From contig JAROBA010000019.1 of NCBI GenBank assembly GCA_029432815.1, positions 1 to 64,000 on the forward strand: a stretch of 64,000 nucleotides of DNA, written 5' to 3'. Below, in pieces: positions 50,637 to 59,101 of this stretch (its first letter is position 1; each line of letters starts with the position of its first letter). The DNA is from Pontiellaceae bacterium B1224. Lineage in GTDB: Bacteria; Verrucomicrobiota; Kiritimatiellia; Kiritimatiellales; Pontiellaceae. Below the pieces are notes generated by a model. That model was not told the DNA's origin. It made no database searches and saw nothing but the letters and a program-made list of their open reading frames with translations. Position numbers and translations under genes: made by a program.

Positions 50637-51281
50637 ATGCTTATAATTAATCAGATAGAGAAGCGTTACCAAGGGAATACGGCTGTGCTGACAGGCCTTA
50701 ATTTTAAGGTGGAACAGGGGGAATGTGTCGCCGTCGTTGGTGAGTCCGGATGCGGTAAAAGTACGTTGCTCAATATTATCGGAACACTGGATCAGCCAGA
50801 TGCCGGCCGAGTGTTGATCGACGGAGTTGATCTTGCAGCCTTGAATGAAAAAGAGCTGGCCGCATTTCGTAATGAACGGATTGGTTTTGTTTTCCAGCTG
50901 CATCATTTGCTTCCACAATGCTCTGTTTTGGAAAATGTGCTGGTGCCTTCTCTTCTCCGTCCTGATTCAGCGGAGACACGAGCGATGCAATTGTTGAATC
51001 GTGTGGGCTTGTCGCATCGACTGGATCATCGACCGGGTCAGCTTTCCGGGGGCGAACGTCAACGGGTTGCGGTGGTGCGGGCTTTGATTAATGAACCCTC
51101 GCTCCTGCTGGCCGACGAACCCACCGGAGCCTTGAACGAGCGTGGCGCCGATGAGCTGATGGAGCTTCTGCTGGATCTGAACCGCGAAGAAAACCTCGCT
51201 CTGATTATGGTGACTCATTCGATGCGCCTCGCGGGCCGGCTGGACCGGGTTGTGGAAATGATAGACGGTAAATTAAAATGA
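50637..51281 (+). CDS. LolD-like ABC transporter ATPase
   Basis: The 214-residue ATP-binding subunit has Walker A GESGCGKST (35-43), the Q-loop VFQLHHLL, signature LSGGERQRVAVVRAL, Walker B LLLADEPTGALNERG, and the switch His in VTHSMRLAG. It belongs to the LolD/MacB class, which pairs with FtsX-type permeases to move lipoproteins, peptides or drugs mechanically. The start has AAGGA nine bases upstream. It overlaps the large permease by four bases. A separate promoter is probable because the 300-base gap before it contains a minus-strand gene. Confidence 0.93.
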   Translation: MLIINQIEKRYQGNTAVLTGLNFKVEQGECVAVVGESGCGKSTLLNIIGTLDQPDAGRVLIDGVDLAALNEKELAAFRNERIGFVFQLHHLLPQCSVLENVLVPSLLRPDSAETRAMQLLNRVGLSHRLDHRPGQLSGGERQRVAVVRALINEPSLLLADEPTGALNERGADELMELLLDLNREENLALIMVTHSMRLAGRLDRVVEMIDGKLK

Positions 51282-54200
51282 TGCGTTTAGTCCTTTCAGG
51301 ATTACGGTTTTATTGGCGAAGCCATGTGGGTGTACTGTTGGGAACGGTGCTCGCTGCAGCCGTGCTGACGGGCTCGCTCCTTGTGGGCGATTCGGTGGAT
51401 GGCTCGCTTCGGAAATTTGCGCTGCAGCGTCTGGGCCATATTCAATATGCCATGCATCTTCCCGATCGGCTGGTAGATCGCTCGTTGGCAAAAAGAATGG
51501 ACGCAGACTGTGCTGCGGCCCTGCTGCTGCGCGGGATGGCATTGACGGATGAAAAGCAGATTAACCGGGTTCAGGTAATTGATGCGGAGGATTCGTTTTT
51601 CAAGGTAGCCGGCGTGGATCTTCAACTGCATCCCTATGAAATTGCGTTGAACAATAAGCTCGCCCAGGCCTTGGGCATTGGGATCGGCGAGGAGGTTTCG
51701 TTGCGGATGGAACGCCCGGGACTTTTGCCGGGAGAAGCTCCGCTGTCCGCTCAGAACACGGACCGGACCGTGCGCGGTCGTTTTAAAGTCGTGCGTGTGC
51801 TGGGCAATGATGAGCTGGGCCGGTTCGGTCTGGCGGCCAATCAGGTGGTACCGTACAACGCTTTCGTAAACTTCCAATGGTCGGAAGATGGGATGCCCGT
51901 TGAGGATAAAGCCAATCTGATTATCAGTTCAGGAGAAGATCCGACCGCCGTGTTTTCCAAGGTCTGGAACCCTGCCGACTTCGGTTTAACCTTCCGCGAG
52001 GAAAGCGGGGTGCTTCAGCTGGAATCGAGCGCCGTCTATCTGGAACCTGAAGTTGCGCGAGCTGCGCTCAGCATCCCGGGCGCAAAAGGTTCGCTGACGT
52101 ATCTGGTGAATTCCATTTCATTCGGGGAACGGTCGACGCCCTATTCTTTTGTACTTGCAGAACAGAGCAATGCGTTGAAAGACGATGAAATTGTCATTAA
52201 CCGCTGGTTGGCCACAGAACTCGATGCCGTCGTTGGTGATGTGGTTCAGATGAAATATTCCGAACTGGTGACCGGCTCGTTATTCGTTGAGCGCGAGCGC
52301 GACTTCCGGGTTGCGGCCATTATTGAGATGAAAACGCTGGAGCTGGACCGTAAGCTGGCTCCGCAGTTTCCAGGGTTGACCGATGTGGATCGTTGTACGG
52401 ATTGGGATGTCGGCATTCCGATGGAGGAAGATCAGCTGGAGGATGAAGCGAATGAAGCGTATTGGAACACCTATCGCCAAACGCCGAAAGCAATCGTCTC
52501 GCTGAAAGCCGGGCAGCAAATGTGGGCGAATCGATTTGGCAGCCTGACTGGTATCCGATGGAAGAATACCGACTCAGTTGAAAATCAGTTTTTGGATTTG
52601 TTCGATCCGGCGGTGGCAGGATATCGATTTGTGCCGGTCCGCGAACAGGCGCTGGAGTCGGTTGAACATGCCATGGATTTTGGTCAGTTGTTTGTGGGCA
52701 TGAGTTTTTTTCTGATTGTTGCGGCGCTGATGCTGACTGGGCTACTCTTTGTGTTCGGGGTCCAGAAACGTGCGGAAGAGATGGGGATTCTGCTGGCGTC
52801 GGGCTGGCGACCTTCCAGGGTTCGGAACCTGTTTATGCTGGAAGGGGGAATCGTGGCGTTTGCAGGTTCGCTCATCGGTTCGTTTGCAGGCATTTTTTAT
52901 ACGCATCTTTTGATCCTTGGGCTTTCCAACTATTGGAAAGGAGCGATTGCAAATTCATCGATCTCATTATTTGTGAATCCGGGGACCGTGTTGGTCGGAG
53001 CGGTTTCAGGATTTGTCTGCGCTTCACTTGCAATGTGGATTTCGATTCGCCGGCAGTCGAAACATCCGGCTCGGGAGCTGCTGATGGCGGACTTCCTGCA
53101 ACCGCCTGATCCAAGGTTGCGGCGCGCCGGGCGGTTTGTGGCGCCGGTTCTTTTTGTGGTGACCTGCGGGGTGGTCTGTTGGGCGCTGACGGCTGAAATG
53201 CAAAGTGTGACCATGCCGTTTTTCAGTGCGGGCGGTCTGATGCTGATTGCAGGGATTATGCTTTGCCGCGATTTGTTAAGCCTGCGAGGCAGGCATCGCG
53301 TGATGAAATCGCCGGCAGGTTTGGCGCTGCGCACCCTTGCGCGTCGGAAAGGGCGGAGCTTAACTGTGATCGGTTTGCTGGCCTGCGGCTCGTTTCTGGT
53401 TTTTGCGGTTTCTTCGATGAAGGAGGATATTGTTTCGCATGCCGATGAGAAGTGGTCTGGAACGGGTGGCTTTGTGTGGTTCGGTGAATCAACTCTTCCG
53501 CTGAGAGACGGCTTGGACGGAGTGAACCTGCGAGTTCTGGACGGGGACGATGCGAGCTGTCTGAATTTGAACCGGGCCCGCCAACCGCAGTTGCTGGGAG
53601 TGGATCCGAGTGTCATGTCGGCCCGTCAGGCATTTATTCTGGACGACGATGTTTGGGAACTGCTGAAACTGGACCTGCCGGAAGGCATCGTACCGGCTCT
53701 GGTTGGTGATGTGGATACCGGGATGTGGGGGCTGGAAGCGAAGGTTGGGCCGGAAAAGGGCGATGTGCTGGACTATGTTGATGAGTCCGGGCGCGCGTTC
53801 AAGGTTAAGCTGGTGGGCTCATTGCCTATGCGGCTTTCTGTTTTTCAGGGCTCGTTGCTGATTTCGGAAAAACAGTTTATAGAGCGGTTCCCTTCGGAAG
53901 CGGGCTACCGCATATTTCTTCTGGATGAAAAGATTGAGGGGCGGCGCTATGAGAGGGCCGGGCTGGATTTGGTGCGCAGCGTGGATCGTTTGCTGGAATT
54001 CTATGCCGTTGAATCGACTTATCTGGCCATGTTTCTGGTGCTCGGTATCTTCGGGCTGATGGTGGGCAGCGCGGGCGTGGGTATTGTGGTGTTGCGGAAT
54101 GTGCTGGATCGCCGGGGGGAGCTGGCGTTGCTGAAAGCGGTTGGTTATCGGAATGCCGACCTCCGCAAGCTCTTGTTTGTGGAGCACGGAATCCTGGTTG

Positions 54201-54397
54201 CCGCAGGACTGGCGGTCGGAATTATTGCGGCCGCAGTGGCGATGGTTCCGGCATTGTTCATATCTAAATCAGCTATTTCGATCGGGTTCCTGATCGGCCT
54301 CTTGCTGACCGTTGTACTTAGCTGCCTGCTCAGTCTATCGATCGCCGTGGGGCTCGCGCTGAAAGAAGATGTGCTTTCCGGTCTTCGGAATGAATAG
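51278..54397 (+). CDS. large FtsX/MacB-type ABC permease
   Basis: The single chain of 1039 residues has an N-terminal membrane helix (about 17-39) and a long extracytoplasmic domain. Three helices lie in the middle (about 470-600) and near 615-660, with a second extracytoplasmic region. A final triplet (about 910-1025) matches the FtsX fold, ending in a typical VVLSCLLSLSIAVGLALKEDVLSGL. The length is double that of ordinary LolC/E or MacB permeases, so it is likely two permease halves in one chain. It forms an operon with the ATPase. The substrate is unknown; lipids or lipoproteins are the family's usual cargo. Its stop is immediately followed by a dispersed palindrome. Confidence 0.88.
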   Translation: MMRLVLSGLRFYWRSHVGVLLGTVLAAAVLTGSLLVGDSVDGSLRKFALQRLGHIQYAMHLPDRLVDRSLAKRMDADCAAALLLRGMALTDEKQINRVQVIDAEDSFFKVAGVDLQLHPYEIALNNKLAQALGIGIGEEVSLRMERPGLLPGEAPLSAQNTDRTVRGRFKVVRVLGNDELGRFGLAANQVVPYNAFVNFQWSEDGMPVEDKANLIISSGEDPTAVFSKVWNPADFGLTFREESGVLQLESSAVYLEPEVARAALSIPGAKGSLTYLVNSISFGERSTPYSFVLAEQSNALKDDEIVINRWLATELDAVVGDVVQMKYSELVTGSLFVERERDFRVAAIIEMKTLELDRKLAPQFPGLTDVDRCTDWDVGIPMEEDQLEDEANEAYWNTYRQTPKAIVSLKAGQQMWANRFGSLTGIRWKNTDSVENQFLDLFDPAVAGYRFVPVREQALESVEHAMDFGQLFVGMSFFLIVAALMLTGLLFVFGVQKRAEEMGILLASGWRPSRVRNLFMLEGGIVAFAGSLIGSFAGIFYTHLLILGLSNYWKGAIANSSISLFVNPGTVLVGAVSGFVCASLAMWISIRRQSKHPARELLMADFLQPPDPRLRRAGRFVAPVLFVVTCGVVCWALTAEMQSVTMPFFSAGGLMLIAGIMLCRDLLSLRGRHRVMKSPAGLALRTLARRKGRSLTVIGLLACGSFLVFAVSSMKEDIVSHADEKWSGTGGFVWFGESTLPLRDGLDGVNLRVLDGDDASCLNLNRARQPQLLGVDPSVMSARQAFILDDDVWELLKLDLPEGIVPALVGDVDTGMWGLEAKVGPEKGDVLDYVDESGRAFKVKLVGSLPMRLSVFQGSLLISEKQFIERFPSEAGYRIFLLDEKIEGRRYERAGLDLVRSVDRLLEFYAVESTYLAMFLVLGIFGLMVGSAGVGIVVLRNVLDRRGELALLKAVGYRNADLRKLLFVEHGILVAAGLAVGIIAAAVAMVPALFISKSAISIGFLIGLLLTVVLSCLLSLSIAVGLALKEDVLSGLRNE

Positions 54398-54412
54398 TTC
54401 CAGGGCTTGGAA
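54398..54412. repeat. dispersed palindrome between two convergent stop codons
   Basis: TTCCAGGGCTTGGAA exactly fills the 15 bases between the permease stop (54395-54397) and the ferredoxin stop codon on the other strand (54413). It could be a compact bidirectional transcription end. Confidence 0.8.
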
Positions 54413-54709
54413 CTATCCGTTGAGTATTTCTTCCAGAGTCTGGATGATTTCCGGCACATCTGCTGTTGAAACATCGGACAGCCAGATTTTCTGCGGATAG
54501 ATCATGATATTCGGGCCGGCATCGCAGACGCCCAGACAGCTGGACTCGGAAACCCGTACCAATGGTTTCCAGCCTTTTTCCTGAACGGCGTCTTTCAGGA
54601 TGGATTTCAATTCCGGGTCCGCATGGTTGCCGCAGGATTTCCGACCATCATCGCGGGTTTTATTGCAGATGAAGAGGTGGGCTTTATAGCGCGATACTTT
54701 TTTATTCAT
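54413..54709 (-). CDS. thioredoxin-like [2Fe-2S] ferredoxin
   Basis: The 98-residue protein has C15, C26, C58 and C62 (FICNKTRDDGRKSCG, SSCLGVCDAGPNIMIYP), the usual ligand spacing of the thioredoxin-like 2Fe-2S ferredoxin family, including the NuoE-type fold. It is single-domain and cytoplasmic. No partner gene adjoins. It is convergent with the permease, and its start is near 200 bases from the divergent two-component pair. Confidence 0.9.
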   Translation of the reverse strand: MNKKVSRYKAHLFICNKTRDDGRKSCGNHADPELKSILKDAVQEKGWKPLVRVSESSCLGVCDAGPNIMIYPQKIWLSDVSTADVPEIIQTLEEILNG

Positions 54710-54908
54710 TCTCTGAAACTCCTGTACTGATTTGATATGCAGTAATAATGATCACCTATCCTTCAAAGGAAAGATTTTAGGTTGTTTTTTTAAAGAACAG
54801 ATTGTGCTTGTTCGATTGACGGCATAAGGCCGAAGAGAGTAGTTTGCCGCAGTACATGCACAATTATTTGTATGTCCAGATCGGGGTATTTGTTTAAAAA
54901 GGGACTGC

Positions 54909-56240
54909 ATGTTTGGTAAGCCGAGAGTTGTTAAAGAGAAAGAAGCGCCTCCACCGCCAGATGGAGTGGCAGAGATTGCCCTGTGTGTTTTCGATAAGAA
55001 ACACAGGGTGAAGTATGCCTTCAGATCCCGCGACCATTCTGTTGTTAGCGGGGATGCTTTTAATGTACTCCGTGATCCGCAAAAGGCATTCGATAACAGC
55101 GTACTGGCGGAAGCCGTTGCTTCGAATACATCAGCATTGCTGACTTTTACGTTCGGGGATGGCGTTGCCAAATATCTTTCTGTGCTGCCGTATGAGCACA
55201 AGCCCGGAAAAATATACTATGCCTGTCTTCAGATTTCTGTTCAGAAAGCGGACGATGAGACCGGCATGCCGGCGTATATCCGTGCTTTGCGTGAGGGACG
55301 GGCCTGTCTATTGATTGCAGATGCCGGAAAAACCATCGTTTCCGTGAGCGCGAATATACCGGAAGCATTTGGATATTCGCGCACTGCTCTCGAGGGACTG
55401 CAGCTTTCGGATCTGTTCGGCCCTGCCGATCTGAATATGATTTCCTCCTGTTCTCCAAATACCAATGAGTCGATTCTCAGCTGTTCGTTCTCGTGTCAGG
55501 ATCAGTCGCGGCGCGATGTGGAAGTTAAAAAATATTCAACCACGGATGGTTATGTGCTGTATACCATTTGCGATGTTACACGGGCGCAGTTGAATGAAGA
55601 GATTGCCGCTGTGACAACGCGAGAGCGGCGACGGATCGGCCAGGATCTGCACGATTCCATTGGTCAGCTGCTAACGGGCATCAGCCTGCTGAGCCGTTCA
55701 CTGGCGAACAGTCTCCTGCGAGAGAAGGCTCTGGAAAGTGATGATGCTGTTCAGATATCGGAGCTTGCGGACGATGCCAACAATCAGATACGGCAGATTT
55801 CAAGGGGCCTGATGCCTTCGGATATTGTTTATCGAGGGCTTTATCCATCGTTGCGGGATCTGGCGAAAATGACATCGGATAGCTGCGGCTTCCAATGTGC
55901 AGCAATTATTGATGAATCCATTGAATTTTCTGATGGCGCGGTAGAGACCCATCTGTTCCGAATTGCACAGGAGGCCGTGCATAATGCGGTCCGCCATTCG
56001 GGCGGGAGCGAGATTGAAATCATTATTTCAGAACGAAATGGACTGCCTCAGCTTGAAATTAAAGACAATGGCAGTTGGCGTAATATTATGGAAAATTCCG
56101 GAGGCATCGGAATGAAAACCATGCAGTATCGGGCTTCGGCTATTAACGGACGGCTTAATATCGGGCAGATAGCTGGCGGGGGAACCCATGTCGTGTGTAG
56201 ACTTGAGGCAGAAGAAGTTCAGGGAACGGAAGTGGTTTAG
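54909..56240 (+). CDS. cytoplasmic PAS-containing sensor histidine kinase (HisKA_3)
   Basis: The 443-residue protein has no signal peptide or membrane helix. An N-terminal domain of unknown type (1-115) is followed by a PAS domain (about 125-225), the HisKA_3 domain with H248 (RRRIGQDLHDSIGQLL), and an ATPase domain (AQEAVHNAVRHSG, DNGSWRN, GGIGMKTM). This is the NarX/DegS class, which pairs with NarL-type regulators. The response regulator starts three bases after its stop. The pair lies just upstream of the secretin operon, so it could control pilus/secretion genes, but no DNA site shows this. Confidence 0.9.
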   Translation: MFGKPRVVKEKEAPPPPDGVAEIALCVFDKKHRVKYAFRSRDHSVVSGDAFNVLRDPQKAFDNSVLAEAVASNTSALLTFTFGDGVAKYLSVLPYEHKPGKIYYACLQISVQKADDETGMPAYIRALREGRACLLIADAGKTIVSVSANIPEAFGYSRTALEGLQLSDLFGPADLNMISSCSPNTNESILSCSFSCQDQSRRDVEVKKYSTTDGYVLYTICDVTRAQLNEEIAAVTTRERRRIGQDLHDSIGQLLTGISLLSRSLANSLLREKALESDDAVQISELADDANNQIRQISRGLMPSDIVYRGLYPSLRDLAKMTSDSCGFQCAAIIDESIEFSDGAVETHLFRIAQEAVHNAVRHSGGSEIEIIISERNGLPQLEIKDNGSWRNIMENSGGIGMKTMQYRASAINGRLNIGQIAGGGTHVVCRLEAEEVQGTEVV

Positions 56241-56242
56241 CT

Positions 56243-56935
56243 ATGGCAGCGCATAAGAAAAAGTCGGCAGGGAAAGCGAAGCGTCAGGTGTATCTGGTGG
56301 ATGATCACCCGATTGTCCGTCAGGGTCTGATTAAACTGATTGAGCAGGAGGATGCGCTGGAAGTCTGCGGCGAGGCCGGCAGCGTCGGGGAGGCGCTGGG
56401 CGAAATCCGGAAGCTGGGTCCGGATATTGTGCTAGTCGATATCTCTCTGGAGAATTCCAACGGTCTGGAGCTCATTAAGACGATCGATGATCTGGGGTTG
56501 AAAATCCCGACACTGGTGCTTTCAATGCATGATGAATCGCTCTATGCAGAACATGCCCTAAAATCCGGAGCCAGCGGCTATGTGATGAAACAGGCGGCAT
56601 CCAATACCCTGATTCAGGCCATCGAGAAGGTACTGGATGGAGAAATATATGTTAGCAAGACAATGTCTTCTCAAATGTTAAAAATGGCTTTTCGAGGGAC
56701 TGGAGAGAAGCAGCGCAGTGGAACAGAGGCTTTGAGTCTCCGTGAACTAGAGGTTTTTGAGTTAATCGGGCGGGGGAATTCCACCCGGGAAATCGCAGAA
56801 CAATTGAGTTTGAGTGTAAAAACAATTGAGACCTACCGTGCGAACATTAAAGACAAGTTGCAGTTACGCAGCGGGACCGAATTAATGCAGAAAGCGATTC
56901 ATTGGGTAGAAAACGAATCGCATAATATTACCTGA
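56243..56935 (+). CDS. NarL/LuxR-type response regulator
   Basis: A receiver domain (about 15-135) with D20/D21, phospho-acceptor D66 (VLVDISLENSNG) and the K-type switch (VMKQAASNTL) is followed by a LuxR helix-turn-helix (LSLRELEVFELIGRGNSTREIAEQLSLSVKTIETYRANI). The first 14 residues are basic (AAHKKKSAGKAKR). It forms an operon with the kinase and is closed by a strong terminator. Confidence 0.92.
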   Translation: MAAHKKKSAGKAKRQVYLVDDHPIVRQGLIKLIEQEDALEVCGEAGSVGEALGEIRKLGPDIVLVDISLENSNGLELIKTIDDLGLKIPTLVLSMHDESLYAEHALKSGASGYVMKQAASNTLIQAIEKVLDGEIYVSKTMSSQMLKMAFRGTGEKQRSGTEALSLRELEVFELIGRGNSTREIAEQLSLSVKTIETYRANIKDKLQLRSGTELMQKAIHWVENESHNIT

Positions 56936-56963
56936 AAAATCGCATAATCCCTTTGTTTGCAGA

Positions 56964-56998
56964 GCCAGACTTCCAATCATAGGAAGTCTGGCCTTTTT
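56964..56998 (+). terminator. terminator after the NarL-type regulator
   Basis: Perfect 11-bp stem GCCAGACTTCC / GGAAGTCTGGC with a 7-base loop and CTTTTT tail. The apex contains TTCCAATCATAGGAA, a one-mismatch copy of the dispersed palindrome. Confidence 0.92.
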
Positions 56999-57238
56999 AT
57001 TTGGAGGCTCTGGCTGACGGAGAACATATCGGGGAATCCCCGATGACCTCTTTCGGTTTCCCCCGCATCATTCATCAGGGATTATTCTATGTAGGTTTCA
57101 GCGATCGCCCGTCTAGTGAAAATACATGAACCGAGTAATATCTTATTTGCGGTCGATGTTACGAAAGGCTGACGAGAGGGCCTGAACGACATTGTATATA
57201 AAAGACAATAAAGATGTAAAAAGTGCTCGGGAGTTGTG

Positions 57239-57255
57239 TTGGCACGACGGATGCT
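57239..57255 (+). promoter_or_regulatory. sigma-54-type promoter of the secretin/pilus operon
   Basis: TTGGCACGACGGATGCT fits the sigma-54 pattern TTGGCAC-N5-TTGCT with one change, and the GG and GC dinucleotides are exactly ten bases apart. The predicted start is about 27 bases before the ribosome binding site of the secretin gene. The 240 bases between the upstream terminator and this promoter hold nothing else I can name but leave room for an enhancer-binding protein. Confidence 0.7.
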
Positions 57256-57292
57256 CTTTCATCTACAGTGTGGTCACTAAAAGGAGAAAACC

Positions 57293-59047
57293 ATGATGAA
57301 GTACATGAAGAAGGCCGGCATTGGTGCCCTGATTGGGTTGTTGGTATTTATCGTAATCGCGCCACTTTCCTCAATTGCGCAGGAAACAAACACAGCAACA
57401 AGCAGCCGGATTATTGAACCTGATGTTGATGTAGAGGATGCTGAGTTCGTCACGATTAACGTCAAGAATGCAAATATTTCCGAGGTGCTGAAAGCATACT
57501 CGCTTCAGACGGGACAAAGCATTGTGGTGGGGCCGGATGTTATTTCCGATAATGTGAATGTCCGCCTTAATAATATTCCGTGGGAAGAGGCGTTGGATGT
57601 TATCCTCAAGCCGTATGGTTTTGGATATCGTGTGGTAGGCGATACCATTGTGATCAGCAAGCTGGAAAATATTGTTACGGTTGAAGGTATTGAGCCGCTG
57701 GTCTCGAAAGTTTTCAACCTCGGTTTCCGGGATGCCTACGACATCAGGGCCATAGTTGAAGCGCAGCTTTCCGCTCGCGGAAAATATACCATTCTGGAAA
57801 CCAAGAGTCTTCCTGGCTGGGAATTTGGCGGGGATGGAAAAAGCGGGGCCGCCACAGAGTCCGGTGTACGTGTCCGAAAACAAAAAGTAGAAATTCAGAA
57901 GAGTAAAACTTTTGTGGTCACGGATGTTCCGTCCGCCCTTTCCCGAATTGAAAAAATCATTGAAAAAATAGATCTGATGCCGCAACAGGTATTGATTGAA
58001 GCTAAATTTCTTGAAATCAGCACAGGAGGCCTTTCTGACATTGGTCTCGACTATGTCCAGGGATTGGAAAATGTTGAGGACTACACTACATCAGGCGGGA
58101 GCTCGCTCACGGTGAGTCCCGTGGATGACGTGCTCAAACTGTTGAATGGGTCAACAGGGTACCCAAACCCGTTGAATACGGCTGCTGCTGGTGGGTTTTC
58201 GATCGATGAAGGAATTACGCTTTCACATAGTGTACTCGATGACTGGGGCGCTGAAATGGCATTTGCCTTCATTGCATCAGATGAAGATGCCAATGTTCTT
58301 TCCGCTCCGAAAATCCTGACACTGAACAACCAGGAAGCAGCGATTCTGGTGGGCCAGAAATATCCGATCATCGATTCCCAGAATAACAGCAGTGGCGGAA
58401 GTGCCCTCACCTCCACCAGCCTCGACTACTATGAAAATATCGGCATTCAGCTGAATGTGATTCCACAGGTTTGTGCTGATAATTATGTGAATATGGTGGT
58501 GCATCCTGCGGTCAGTGAAATCGACAGTTTCGAATCGGGTGTTGTTACTGCCGGCAGCGATGTTCAGTCAGGTACCCGCTATCCGATTCTTAAGATTCGC
58601 GAAGCGGAAACGCAGATTATGCTGAAGAGTCACAGCACGGCGGTAATTGGTGGGCTTCAGGAAGAACGTGATAAAGAAACCGTTAAGAAAGTTCCATTCC
58701 TTGGAGACATTCCTTACATCGGACGCCTGTTCCGGCGCGAAACCATCACCAAACAAAAAATCGATCTGCTGATTTTCATCAAGGCTTCCATCGTTGAGCC
58801 GACATCCTATGAGGCAGCCTCGGCACGGCAGGAAGAAATGCGCCAGGCCAGGATGGAGTTGGAAATCCTGAAAGACAACGAAGATGCCGACTTTTCCACA
58901 GAGTCGCACATAGAGGATACTGTCGCGGCAGACAATGCTGTTGCCGCACTGGATGCCGGTGTGGAAGATGATGGCTCCGAAATTCTAGCACTGGTTCAAA
59001 GTATGAACAGCATCTCATCCACCAACAGCGCGGCTACGGCAAAATAA
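57293..59047 (+). CDS. type II secretion/type IV pilus secretin (GspD/PilQ family)
   Basis: The 584-residue protein has a signal peptide (1-29). An N-terminal STN/N0-like domain follows (about 44-120, TINVKNANISEVLKAYSLQTGQSIVVGPDV), then N-type subdomains and the C-terminal secretin barrel with VLSAPKILTLNNQEAAILVGQKYPI, VNMVVHPAVSEID and HSTAVIGGLQEERDKETVKKVPFLGDIPYIGRLFR. Secretins form the outer-membrane ring for pilus or pseudopilus export. AGGAGA upstream supports the start. It is the first gene of the pilus operon behind the sigma-54 promoter. Confidence 0.92.
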   Translation: MMKYMKKAGIGALIGLLVFIVIAPLSSIAQETNTATSSRIIEPDVDVEDAEFVTINVKNANISEVLKAYSLQTGQSIVVGPDVISDNVNVRLNNIPWEEALDVILKPYGFGYRVVGDTIVISKLENIVTVEGIEPLVSKVFNLGFRDAYDIRAIVEAQLSARGKYTILETKSLPGWEFGGDGKSGAATESGVRVRKQKVEIQKSKTFVVTDVPSALSRIEKIIEKIDLMPQQVLIEAKFLEISTGGLSDIGLDYVQGLENVEDYTTSGGSSLTVSPVDDVLKLLNGSTGYPNPLNTAAAGGFSIDEGITLSHSVLDDWGAEMAFAFIASDEDANVLSAPKILTLNNQEAAILVGQKYPIIDSQNNSSGGSALTSTSLDYYENIGIQLNVIPQVCADNYVNMVVHPAVSEIDSFESGVVTAGSDVQSGTRYPILKIREAETQIMLKSHSTAVIGGLQEERDKETVKKVPFLGDIPYIGRLFRRETITKQKIDLLIFIKASIVEPTSYEAASARQEEMRQARMELEILKDNEDADFSTESHIEDTVAADNAVAALDAGVEDDGSEILALVQSMNSISSTNSAATAK

Positions 59048-59101
59048 TTTTGCAACCCGCCACGAAAAACGGAGTGCAATGGATTTAAGGGATAGTACGG
59101 A

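Larger units (their letters stand above)
1226..54412. repeat. dispersed 15-bp palindrome family TTCCARNNNTTGGAA
   Basis: Exact copies begin at 1226, 2258, 9601, 17231, 21811, 33570, 37043, 37472, 38672, 42856, 42919, 44114, 44739, 45377, 45940, 45972, 48730, 49756, 52924 and 54398. Seventeen are inside genes, read as FQxLE, SNxW(K/N) or PxxG according to frame, and three are non-coding. One-mismatch or near copies include 1721, 26991, 31580, 35179, 38418, 40852, 47609, 48798, 49439, 51872, 51956, 52813, 56971 and 58055. Eleven fixed and one two-fold position give an expected number near 0.01 in 64 kb for random sequence. Counts are by eye. Confidence 0.85.
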
